Shown here: one piece after another, positions 8,588 to 16,048 of the stretch | How positions within the stretch are numbered: the first letter of the stretch is position 1 | How the letters are laid out: the number at the start of each line of letters is the position of its first letter | Assembly: GCA_002427755.1 (NCBI GenBank) | Contig: DIYO01000009.1 | Span: 1,119,296-1,183,295 of the forward strand | DNA: 64,000 nucleotides | Origin: Roseivirga sp. UBA6052 | GTDB taxonomy: Bacteria > Bacteroidota > Bacteroidia > Cytophagales > Cyclobacteriaceae | Reading direction: 5' to 3' | Notes under the pieces: generated by a model | Told to the model about the DNA's origin: nothing | Databases searched by the model: none | The model's input: only the letters and a program-made list of their open reading frames with translations | Program-made: the position numbers and the translations under genes

Positions 8588-9748
8588 TTATGCGGGTACT
8601 TCAGACTTTAGCGTTTCCACTAATTTGATCAAATCCTTCTCGCCATTATATAGGTGAGGAGATACCCGTATTGAATTACCTCTTATGGATACGTAAATAT
8701 GATTCTTTGAAAAGTTGGCCTTTACTTCTTCAAGATTCATATGCTGTGGTAATCTTAAACCGTAGAGGTGCTTTCCTCGATATTCATCGTTCTCAAATTG
8801 AATTCCTATCTCGGATAGCTCTTGCAGATAAGGGGCGGTTAAATTGCCTAGGTATTCTTGAATGCCTTCCGGTGTCCATTCGTTTACTTGTTGAATAGCC
8901 CTTGTGAGCATGGGTGTGAGTATGAAATTAGCACTTTCGCCAACCTCATATCTTATTGAACCATTTTGGTAATCATCTTGATAATTGACTAATCCGGCAA
9001 AATTTTCACTATTCAGTCTATTCATCCAATTGTTTTCAATTGGTCTGCCATTGGCAAAGTATTCTCCAAAATAAGCCACGCCAGAAGAGTACGGGCCCAT
9101 AAGCCATTTATATCCAGCCGCAACAACAGCGTCTGGTCTAAATTTTTGAACGTCAAAAGGTAGAGCGCCAATGGACTGCGTACCATCAATAACTAAAATG
9201 GCGCCAACCTCATCTGCTCTCTCTCTAATAGCCGCTAAATCGAACAAAGTACCATCGGCCCAATGGACATGTCCTGTGGAAACCATCTTGGTATTGGTGT
9301 CAATGGCCTCTAAGATCATCTCATTCCAACGTTTTCCTCTGTTTTCATTTTCTGTTGGAGGCTGCACCAATTTTAGACTTATTCCTTTCTCTCTTTCTAA
9401 CTCTTTCCAGGCATATACATTGCTAGGAAATTGCTCATCAGCAATTACGATATTGTCGCCTTTACCTGCTTTGAGATTCTTCGCCACATTGGCCATAGCA
9501 TAAGAAACAGAGGGCACGATAGCGCAATCTCTTTCAGAAGAGATGTTTAAAAGTTTTGCAAACTCACTTCTTAGAGCAGAAGTATTTTTGAAGAAGTCAT
9601 CGGGGCTGACACTTGTTGGGTCATCTTTACCATAGACTGCTCTAACGCCCACTTCTGCCACTGATTTAAGCATAGGTGACATAAAAGAGCAATTGAGATA
9701 GGTGATATCTTCAGGTAGATTAAATAGGTCTTTTTGGTTGGAGAGCAT
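8588..9748 (-). CDS. Class V aminotransferase-fold PLP enzyme
   Basis: This 386-residue protein belongs to the PLP-dependent class V family that includes cysteine desulfurases, kynureninase and isopenicillin N epimerase-like enzymes. The cofactor-binding lysine is in VAAGYKWLMGPYSSG near residue 215, preceded by the PLP Asp in VIDGTQSIGALP and by HVHWADG. It has no conserved C-terminal catalytic cysteine loop that would clearly mark a cysteine desulfurase, so I do not name a substrate. Its ATG shares one base with the stop of the upstream thioredoxin-like gene, so the two are translated from one message. Confidence 0.85.
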   Translation of the reverse strand: MLSNQKDLFNLPEDITYLNCSFMSPMLKSVAEVGVRAVYGKDDPTSVSPDDFFKNTSALRSEFAKLLNISSERDCAIVPSVSYAMANVAKNLKAGKGDNIVIADEQFPSNVYAWKELEREKGISLKLVQPPTENENRGKRWNEMILEAIDTNTKMVSTGHVHWADGTLFDLAAIRERADEVGAILVIDGTQSIGALPFDVQKFRPDAVVAAGYKWLMGPYSSGVAYFGEYFANGRPIENNWMNRLNSENFAGLVNYQDDYQNGSIRYEVGESANFILTPMLTRAIQQVNEWTPEGIQEYLGNLTAPYLQELSEIGIQFENDEYRGKHLYGLRLPQHMNLEEVKANFSKNHIYVSIRGNSIRVSPHLYNGEKDLIKLVETLKSEVPA

Positions 9749-10275
9749 TACTTCAATATTTTTTCAAAAGACTTCTCGAACGAGACTTTTGGTTCTTCTA
9801 AGATGCGTGCAATCTCTTCTCCATCTTTTAGGAAAATGATGGTCGGTGTTTTCTTGATATCAAAGCCTTTTTCACGTTCGAATTGGCTCTTTTTGTTGAC
9901 ATCTACGCCATACAATTCTAGCTGCTCTGCAATTCCTAATTCTTCTACTACTCTCAGTAGTCTAGGAATTTCGCGATTGCTATCATGACACCAAGTACCC
10001 ATAAAGGCTAGAATTTTCAAGTCTTTAAGTTCTTTCCTCTTGATGTTACTTAAGGTTTCAGTATCTACTATGTAGGTTTTATAATTGGTATTAAACCAAA
10101 CCTTATAAGGCATTTTTCGCAGGCCTTCTTTGGTAATTGGGCCATTAAGTATCTTATCTACATATTCTGAAACGCTCTCAGTTTCTATGTTGTAAGTCTT
10201 CTCTTGACCTTTAGTGGCCAGTGGAAAAATCACCATCAAAATGGTGAGAATAATGAGTGCTTTGTACATGTCCAT
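9748..10275 (-). CDS. Exported thioredoxin-like protein with CHDS active site
   Basis: This is a 175-residue thioredoxin-fold protein with an N-terminal hydrophobic signal segment (about residues 5-22, ending ATKGQ), so it is probably periplasmic. The active-site region reads GTWCHDSNREIPRL: the first cysteine is present but the second is serine, so it cannot do normal dithiol exchange and may act as a monothiol reductase, isomerase or binding protein. The cis-Pro region KTPTIIFLKDGEE is intact. It is divergent from pnuC, with 51 bases between the starts, and co-transcribed with the PLP enzyme downstream. Confidence 0.8.
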   Translation of the reverse strand: MDMYKALIILTILMVIFPLATKGQEKTYNIETESVSEYVDKILNGPITKEGLRKMPYKVWFNTNYKTYIVDTETLSNIKRKELKDLKILAFMGTWCHDSNREIPRLLRVVEELGIAEQLELYGVDVNKKSQFEREKGFDIKKTPTIIFLKDGEEIARILEEPKVSFEKSFEKILK

Positions 10276-10314
10276 ATTCGGCTTTCTATAGCAACGAAAT
10301 ATACCAATTAATCA

Positions 10315-10322
10315 TATCTTTG
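10315..10322 (+). promoter_or_regulatory. -7 promoter element almost touching the pnuC start codon
   Basis: TATCTTTG matches the Bacteroidota TAnnTTTG element and ends only four bases before the pnuC ATG at 10327. With the usual start a few bases downstream, the message would be leaderless or nearly so. Confidence 0.5.
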
Positions 10323-10326
10323 AAGC

Positions 10327-10971
10327 ATGCACCTGAACGAGATCTGGCAAGAGATTGTCGGTTATTCTTCTCAAATCAATATCTGGGAACTTATAGGTTT
10401 AATTTCTGGCCTATTAGCAGTTTTCTTCCTCATTAAAGAGAGTATTTGGACATGGCCTTCGGGGATAATTTATGTGCTCGTGTCTTTTGTGGTTTTTTGG
10501 GAGGCAAGACTTTATGGAGATTTTCTACTTCATGTCTTTTTCTTAGTTTTAAATATATACGGATGGGCCTACTGGATCAAAGGCAACAATTCTCAAGATA
10601 ATTCTGTTGTTATAACCCAATTGTCTCTAAAACAGGCATTATTTACCCTAGGCACAACCATGATTGGCATATTCATTTTTGCTAGAATTCTAATAGGGAT
10701 CCCTAACCTTTTTGAAGGGGTTGATCCTCCTGCGCTTCCCTATTGGGATAGTACTACATCTATTTTAAGTGTCACGGGTATGTGGCTTACGGCTAGAAAG
10801 AAAATCGACAACTGGTATTACTGGTTTGCGGTCGATGTGCTAGCTACAGGCATTTACTTCTACAAAGAGCTTTACTTTTATGCATTACTTTACCTTGTTT
10901 ATATAGGTATGGCGGTTGCAGGTTACAGGGCTTGGAAAAAAACCATGACACTTAAATCAGCAATCACATGA
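10327..10971 (+). CDS. pnuC: PnuC/PnuT-type vitamin transporter
   Basis: PnuC-family proteins are inner-membrane facilitators that bring in nicotinamide riboside, or in the PnuT branch thiamine, which is then trapped by phosphorylation. This 214-residue protein is almost wholly hydrophobic, with about seven membrane segments and typical Trp-rich stretches (IWTWPSGIIYVLVS, YGWAYWIKG, DNWYYWFAVDVLATGIYFYK). It overlaps the NadR-type kinase gene by 4 bases (ATGA). The kinase points to nicotinamide riboside; the TPP riboswitch and TonB receptor just downstream point to thiamine. Sequence alone does not settle the substrate, so the symbol denotes the family. Confidence 0.88.
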   Translation: MHLNEIWQEIVGYSSQINIWELIGLISGLLAVFFLIKESIWTWPSGIIYVLVSFVVFWEARLYGDFLLHVFFLVLNIYGWAYWIKGNNSQDNSVVITQLSLKQALFTLGTTMIGIFIFARILIGIPNLFEGVDPPALPYWDSTTSILSVTGMWLTARKKIDNWYYWFAVDVLATGIYFYKELYFYALLYLVYIGMAVAGYRAWKKTMTLKSAIT

Positions 10972-11477
10972 TATCAGTATCTGTTGTAGGCCCTGAAAGT
11001 ACTGGTAAAACTACACTTGCTCGTTCGTTAAGCGAGCATTACAACGCAGTTTGGGTGCCAGAATATGCAAGAGACTATCTCACCGAATTACCTCGTCCAT
11101 ACGACCAATCGGATTTGTTAAGTATTGCATCTGGTCAGTTAAAAGCATTGAATGAAGGGGTAAAGAATGCTAATGGCTTATTGCTCCAAGACACTGATTT
11201 GATGGTGATCAAGATCTGGAGTGAAGTGAAATACGGCAGTGTGAATCCTTGGATTCAAATGCAACTGGAAATGAATTTACCCGATTTTTACTTGCTTACT
11301 TTTTATGATATTCCTTATGAAGAGGATCCTTTGAGAGAGACACCTGAAAGACGGCCAGAGCTTTTCGATTTGTATGAAGCAGAGGTGAAAAAGACGGGTG
11401 TCCCTTATCAAGTCGTTTCAGGGAGTCATCAAGACCGGCTGGAGACTGCCATAAGAAACATAAACACTATCCTTTAG
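10968..11477 (+). CDS. NadR-type ribosylnicotinamide kinase domain protein
   Basis: The 169 residues correspond to the C-terminal kinase domain of NadR, which phosphorylates nicotinamide riboside to NMN. The P-loop GPESTGKTT lies at residues 8-16, followed by the characteristic VPEYARDYL and later LLQDTDLMVIKIWSE and FYDIPYEEDPLRETPERR. The adenylyltransferase and helix-turn-helix domains of full NadR are absent. It is translationally coupled to the PnuC-type transporter, so it most likely traps the imported vitamin by phosphorylation. The family is clear; a change of substrate to thiamine is possible given the thiamine-regulated neighbour but is not shown. Confidence 0.86.
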   Translation: MISVSVVGPESTGKTTLARSLSEHYNAVWVPEYARDYLTELPRPYDQSDLLSIASGQLKALNEGVKNANGLLLQDTDLMVIKIWSEVKYGSVNPWIQMQLEMNLPDFYLLTFYDIPYEEDPLRETPERRPELFDLYEAEVKKTGVPYQVVSGSHQDRLETAIRNINTIL

Positions 11478-11517
11478 AATCAGTTGTTATATAATGATGG
11501 CCTCTTTACATTTGCGG

Positions 11518-11618
11518 CCATTAAAGGGGTGCCTTTTTCTGCGCAAGCGGGATGAAAAACAGGCTGAGATTATACCCATTGAACCTGATGCAGGTAATGC
11601 TGCCGCAGGGAGGTATGG
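11518..11618 (+). ncRNA. TPP riboswitch (THI element)
   Basis: Conserved elements occur in order: GGGGTGCC at 11526, the GGCTGAGAT of the pyrimidine-sensing arm at 11562, ACCC at 11574, GAACCTGATGCAGGTAATGC at 11581-11600 and the closing CCGCAGGGA at 11603. This is a clear thiamine pyrophosphate aptamer. About 65 bases of expression platform lead to the TonB receptor ATG. A GGAGAC/GTTTCC hairpin can form there. In known cases TPP binding shuts off the downstream gene. Confidence 0.95.
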
Positions 11619-11681
11619 TAAAACTAAGAGTTGGAGACTGCCCCTTGGTTTCCGATTGTTGAACCATTTAATATTATCAAA

Positions 11682-13988
11682 ATGAAAAAGTTAATGACGT
11701 CTGCATTGTTAATGATGCTGACAACCGTTTTGGCATTTGGTCAATATACGGTAAGCGGTAAAGTGGTCAATTCTGAATCAGAAGATCCACTTTTTGGTGT
11801 AAACATTAGGCTAGTGAATACTAGATTGGGTACAACTACTAGTGTTAAAGGAGAGTTTACTATTCCCAGTGTACCTCAGGGTAGTTATGAATTGGTAGTT
11901 TCTTATATAGGATTTGAAACTGAAAGACAAAACATACAAATAAGTTCTGATCAACAGTTAAGTATTGCTTTACAGCCAATCGATCAAACGTTGGAAGATG
12001 TTGTTATTTCCGCAACGCGTATCGATGAAAAAAGGCCATTTACAAAAACTGATATTTCTGCTAGAGAAATTGAGACAATTTATAGTGGTCAGGACCCATC
12101 TGTAGTATTAGAAAGGTTATCACCTTCTATTCTTTCTTTTTCTGATGCAGGAGCAGATATCGGAAATTACGTGCAGTTTCGAATGAGAGGAATTGATCAG
12201 ACAAGAATTAATACAACTTTAAATGGTGTGCCTCTCAATGATATGATTGATCAAGGTGTTTTCTTTTCTAATTTCTCAGATTTTGGGAATAGTGTTGAGA
12301 GCATTCAAGTTCAAAGAGGAGTAGGTACTTCTAGCAATGGCGTTGCTTCTTACGCAGGATCTATCAATTTTGAGAGTAAACGCCTAAATACTGCTGAAGC
12401 TGGCGGTCAATTACAATTACTTACAGGCTCATTTGGAACCCTAAGAACCTCAGCAGAAGTAGCTACCGGCAGGTTAGCTAACGATCTTTCTTTCTACGGT
12501 AGATTTACACGCACTACTTCTGATGGGTTTAAGAATAGTTCTGGATCAGACAGTTATTCGTTCTTTCTGTCTGGAGGTTATTTAGGCGAAAAGGATATTT
12601 TGAAAGTAACCGCCTTTATGGGAAAGACTGAAAACGATCAGTCTTATTTGCCGGTGTTGTTAGCCGATATTCGGGCCGACCCTAAGACCAATTATAATCA
12701 TCCCAATGATACTGACAACTTCGAGCAAGAGTTAGTTCAAGTGCAATATGGTAGAATACTCAATGACAATTTGAGCTTGAACCTTACCGGTTACTATGGT
12801 GGGTCTAGAGGCGTGTTCCCCTTCGGTCTGAGTGATACTAATCAATTAATGTTTGGATTAGAAAATGATCATTATGGCTTACTTTCTGATATCCAATATG
12901 AAAACAATGGCTTTGATTTAGCCGCTGGTATTCATGCCTACACATTTGATAGAGCAAACATCAATTATACATCACCAAACGTTTCCAACCCTGACTATCA
13001 AGATGAAAGTCAAAAAAATGAATTCAGTTTCTTTACAAAGGCAAGTAAGCAATCAGGTGATTTTACATTTTATGCTGATGTACAATTAAGATCGGTTTCA
13101 CTGGCTTTTTATGCAGGGCAAATTCAATCTTTCGGAGGGTCTGTTCCTAGTGGTCCATTCAATCATGAGAGGGACTGGTTTTTCGTTAATCCAAAAGCAG
13201 GCATTACTTACTCTATCAATAATGCTTCATCAGCTTACCTCTCTTTTGGTAGGACAGGTAGGGAACCAACAAGAACTGATATTTTCCAGGGTGATGGTTC
13301 TGCTGTGAACGAGTTTAACTACTTAGCGATACAAGATGAGGATCAGGTTAAAGCGGAATACGTGAATAACCTAGAGCTAGGGTATAATTTTTCAGATGAG
13401 AACTACAAAGTGAGTGCAAACTTATTCTATATGGATTTTGAAAACGAGATATCTCTAGTTGGTGCATTAGCTAATAATTCATACGTGGCATTAAGGCAAA
13501 ATATTCCTAGCAGCACTAGAGCTGGTTTAGAACTACAGATTGAGCAAAACATTACAAATAAGTTGACTTACAACTTGAATTTGACTCGAATGACAACAAA
13601 TGTTGATCTTTTCGATAATGGTACTGAGCAGTTTAGAGATGTGAATCACATTTTTTCGCCAGAATGGATATTTAGCCCAGCTTTGAACTATGTTTTTAGT
13701 GATTATTTGTCGCTTAATGTAAATGGAAGATATGTGAGTGAATCTTACATGGAGTTGGCGAACCTTTCTGGATTTGAATTGCCTTCCTATTTTGTAATGA
13801 ATGCTCAGGTTGATCTGAAATTGACTAATACGCTGAATGCTTCTTTCTTTTTAAACAACATTTTCGATGAATTATATTTCACCGATGGAGCACCAGTGGA
13901 TACTGATTTTGATGGTAGCATAGATGGTCCTGGTTTCAGAGTCCAACCACCAAGAAACTTTTACTTCATGTTAAAAATGAATTTTTAA
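11682..13988 (+). CDS. TonB-dependent receptor under TPP riboswitch control
   Basis: This is an outer-membrane beta-barrel receptor for active uptake. After a signal peptide (MKKLMTSALLMMLTTVLAFGQ) comes a carboxypeptidase-regulatory-like domain (YTVSGKVVNSESEDPLFGVNI... to about residue 100), a TonB-box region (DVVISATRIDE), the plug (RMRGIDQTRINTTLNGVPLND... VQRGVGTSSNGVASYAGSINF) and a barrel of about 550 residues ending in aromatic MLKMNF. I use ATG 11682; an upstream in-frame ATG at 11631 falls in the riboswitch platform and would spoil the signal peptide. TPP control indicates thiamine or a precursor as ligand, matching the OMR1 group described for Bacteroidota. Confidence 0.93.
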   Translation: MKKLMTSALLMMLTTVLAFGQYTVSGKVVNSESEDPLFGVNIRLVNTRLGTTTSVKGEFTIPSVPQGSYELVVSYIGFETERQNIQISSDQQLSIALQPIDQTLEDVVISATRIDEKRPFTKTDISAREIETIYSGQDPSVVLERLSPSILSFSDAGADIGNYVQFRMRGIDQTRINTTLNGVPLNDMIDQGVFFSNFSDFGNSVESIQVQRGVGTSSNGVASYAGSINFESKRLNTAEAGGQLQLLTGSFGTLRTSAEVATGRLANDLSFYGRFTRTTSDGFKNSSGSDSYSFFLSGGYLGEKDILKVTAFMGKTENDQSYLPVLLADIRADPKTNYNHPNDTDNFEQELVQVQYGRILNDNLSLNLTGYYGGSRGVFPFGLSDTNQLMFGLENDHYGLLSDIQYENNGFDLAAGIHAYTFDRANINYTSPNVSNPDYQDESQKNEFSFFTKASKQSGDFTFYADVQLRSVSLAFYAGQIQSFGGSVPSGPFNHERDWFFVNPKAGITYSINNASSAYLSFGRTGREPTRTDIFQGDGSAVNEFNYLAIQDEDQVKAEYVNNLELGYNFSDENYKVSANLFYMDFENEISLVGALANNSYVALRQNIPSSTRAGLELQIEQNITNKLTYNLNLTRMTTNVDLFDNGTEQFRDVNHIFSPEWIFSPALNYVFSDYLSLNVNGRYVSESYMELANLSGFELPSYFVMNAQVDLKLTNTLNASFFLNNIFDELYFTDGAPVDTDFDGSIDGPGFRVQPPRNFYFMLKMNF

Positions 13989-14037
13989 AGATCTTTCCAG
14001 GATTCTTGAGTTAGAAATGAATTAAGAAAGACTGATT

Positions 14038-14059
14038 AAAGAGGCCTTAGGGCCTCTTT
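14038..14059 (+). terminator. Hairpin terminator after the TonB receptor
   Basis: AAAGAGGCC (14038-14046) and GGCCTCTTT (14051-14059) form a perfect 9-bp stem with a TTAG loop. The T-run is short and partly in the stem. It lies 50 bases after the stop. Confidence 0.75.
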
Positions 14060-14208
14060 GTCTTGAGATACCATTTCTATCAGCTCTTATTTACATCATT
14101 GTGCAATCGTTTACCGAATATTTGAATATGGTAATCTTCAATTCACATGAATATCGCCATATTGTAAGGCTGTTTATTCATATTTAGTACCCGAAAGCTT
14201 TTTAACTC

Positions 14209-15207
14209 ATGAGACAGACTGCACTAGGCATTGACATTGGAGGTACCTTCACAAAGTTTGGATTAAGTGATATTGATGGGAATGTACTTATGGAAGGATC
14301 TATTCCTACTTATACCCATAAGGAGATAGGTACTTTCTTAGATGCGTTAAGTGCAGCTATAAATATGAATCTCGATCAGATTCGAGAACCCATAGATATT
14401 CTTGGAATAGGTATCGGAGCCCCTAATGGTAATTACTACAAGGGTACTATTGAACATGCGCCTAACCTTCACTGGAAGGGTATTGTACCTTTTATCGAGT
14501 TGTTTTCAGCCTATTTTGACCTACCAATGATAATGACCAATGACGCCAATGCTGCTGCTATTGGTGAAAAGGTGTTTGGTGGAGCAAGAGAAATGAATGA
14601 CTTTATTGTGATCACGCTAGGTACAGGATTAGGTTCAGGACTGGTAACCAGAGGTAAGTTGATTTACGGTCATGATGGACTGGCAGGAGAGTTAGGTCAT
14701 ACCAACGTGTATCCTGATGGCAGAGAATGTAACTGTGGTAAAAGAGGCTGCTTAGAGACTTACGCTTCTGCTTCGGGTATCAAAAGAACGGTGTTTAAGT
14801 TGTTGGCTACCAATAACATTGACACACCTCTAAGATCTTATACCTACGAATCTTTAACAGCCAAAAAGATTACTGAGATGGCCTTGCAAGGCGATCCAAT
14901 TGCTTTGGAAGCTTACGAATACACATCTGATATATTAGGACTCAAGCTTGCCGATGCGGCAGCGGTAACAAGTCCTGAGGCCATCTTCTTATTTGGTGGT
15001 TTAGCCAAAGCCGGAGACATTATTGTTGAGGCCACTAAGAAATCATTCAACAAGCATTTATATCCAGGTTATAAGGGTAAAATAGAGATTAGGCTTTCTG
15101 ATCTAATGGATAAAAATGCAGCAGTTTTAGGTGCTAGTGCTCTGGTCTGGAGCGAGATTGCTAATAGTGATGTAATTAGAGTTCCGCAGCAAGCAAGAGC
15201 TGTTTGA
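14209..15207 (+). CDS. ROK-family glucokinase-like sugar kinase
   Basis: ROK kinases phosphorylate glucose or related sugars with ATP in the cytosol. The 332-residue protein shows the phosphate motif LGIDIGGTFTKFG near residue 5, the catalytic Asp in MTNDANAAAIGE, the ATP-binding TLGTGLGSGLV, and the ROK zinc signature CNCGKRGCLETYAS near residue 180. Length and motifs fit glucokinase; N-acyl-sugar kinases cannot be excluded. It has its own upstream region after a terminator; CAATCGTTTA at 14104 resembles the CAAnCGnTTG sites seen near fba and pfkA, with one mismatch. A glucokinase would feed the same glycolytic steps. Confidence 0.88.
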   Translation: MRQTALGIDIGGTFTKFGLSDIDGNVLMEGSIPTYTHKEIGTFLDALSAAINMNLDQIREPIDILGIGIGAPNGNYYKGTIEHAPNLHWKGIVPFIELFSAYFDLPMIMTNDANAAAIGEKVFGGAREMNDFIVITLGTGLGSGLVTRGKLIYGHDGLAGELGHTNVYPDGRECNCGKRGCLETYASASGIKRTVFKLLATNNIDTPLRSYTYESLTAKKITEMALQGDPIALEAYEYTSDILGLKLADAAAVTSPEAIFLFGGLAKAGDIIVEATKKSFNKHLYPGYKGKIEIRLSDLMDKNAAVLGASALVWSEIANSDVIRVPQQARAV

Positions 15208-15237
15208 CGAAAGCCCTATCTAAAGGATTTCCTACTA

Positions 15238-15325
15238 CTTAATAATACCCCTAACCCCTGAAGGGGGAAGAATTGTGAATCCCTTTCTTCGCATCGCTAA
15301 AGATTTTTGCGAAAGCGATGAGGGA
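15238..15325. repeat. Intergenic palindromic repeat, CCCCTAACCCCTGAAGGGGG type
   Basis: A CCCCTAACCCCTGAAGGGGG block at about 15249-15268 is followed by a longer imperfect hairpin: TCCCT/AGGGA (15280-15284, 15321-15325) and CATCGCT/AGCGATG (15292-15298, 15314-15320), with an alternative TTCGCA/TGCGAA pairing. A second related block occurs at 19845-19865. From general knowledge such C/G-block palindromes are dispersed in many Bacteroidota genomes. It fills most of the 192-base gap between two genes; no coding sequence is seen there. Confidence 0.65.
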
Positions 15326-15399
15326 ATAGAAGGGTGGCCCAGAGATATGTTTCGTTGAAATTGAAATCTTTTATTAAGTCTACATGCTAAATTCGTAGC

Positions 15400-16047
15400 A
15401 TGTCTTCACACCATATTGTTAGAGACGAGCAAGAGCCAGCGCTCTTAATCGATGACCCCTCTGCATTAGATATTGAATCTGTAGATCAATTATTAGAATG
15501 GAGTCCAACAGTTTTGGTCACTCAAAATGCCTTAGAAGAGGTCTTACATTGGGGAATCAAGATTGATGTGGTGGTAATGAACTTGGCTGAAATAGATCAA
15601 TGGAAAGAGCGACTTAAGACACAATCTCCAGTTTCGGTATTAGGATTTGAGCATGCCGATTTACTTGCTTCAGGGATCGTTTACTTGTTAGATGAAAATT
15701 ATCCTGCTGTAAACATCATGGCAGATATTTATCAGTCTCAAGTTTTAGACATTGTTAAGTCTGAAGCGAAACATATTCATGCTTCGGTCTTTCATCAAAA
15801 TCATAAGTGGGTGTTGATTCATACTTCTAAGTTTGAGAAATGGGTGGAAGTTGGCCATGCTTTTGGTTTGCATCCCATTCAGGAAAATACTTTTATCAAA
15901 ACGAGTGGCTTTTTTGAAGACAAGCAAGATGAGATGTTGGACCTTTCGTTTGAACTAACCGCAGAAGCTACAGGCAAGGTAAGCATCCAAACCAACCAGA
16001 AACCCATCTGGCTGGTTGAACAAGTAAAGACTGATATCTATAAATAG
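15400..16047 (+). CDS. Thiamine pyrophosphokinase-like protein lacking catalytic motifs
   Basis: The N-terminus MSSHHIVRDEQEPALLI, the LLEWSPTVLV stretch, GIKIDVVV, PAVNIM and FEKWVEVGH correspond, from my knowledge of the family, to a thiamine pyrophosphokinase group found in Cytophagales and Flavobacteria. In active members GIKxDVxxGDFD carries the catalytic acidic residues and a KTD(L/F)xKA motif follows; here those positions read VVMNLAEID and FEHADLLASG, and the later GRxDH motif reads DIYQSQVLD. All three active-site signatures are lost although the frame is intact (215 residues), so it may be a pseudoenzyme. It lies near the TPP-riboswitch-controlled receptor, which supports a thiamine link. 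It could instead be a distant homologue with another role. Confidence 0.55.
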   Translation: MSSHHIVRDEQEPALLIDDPSALDIESVDQLLEWSPTVLVTQNALEEVLHWGIKIDVVVMNLAEIDQWKERLKTQSPVSVLGFEHADLLASGIVYLLDENYPAVNIMADIYQSQVLDIVKSEAKHIHASVFHQNHKWVLIHTSKFEKWVEVGHAFGLHPIQENTFIKTSGFFEDKQDEMLDLSFELTAEATGKVSIQTNQKPIWLVEQVKTDIYK

Positions 16048-16048
16048 T

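Noticed and set aside
9171..9503. 110-codon plus-strand frame opposite the class V aminotransferase-fold gene
   Set aside because: Shadow of a clear PLP-enzyme gene; no start context or homology that I recognise.
11494..11685. 63-codon frame across the TPP riboswitch
   Set aside because: It lies wholly in the conserved aptamer and expression platform, has no protein-like features, and runs into the TonB receptor start.
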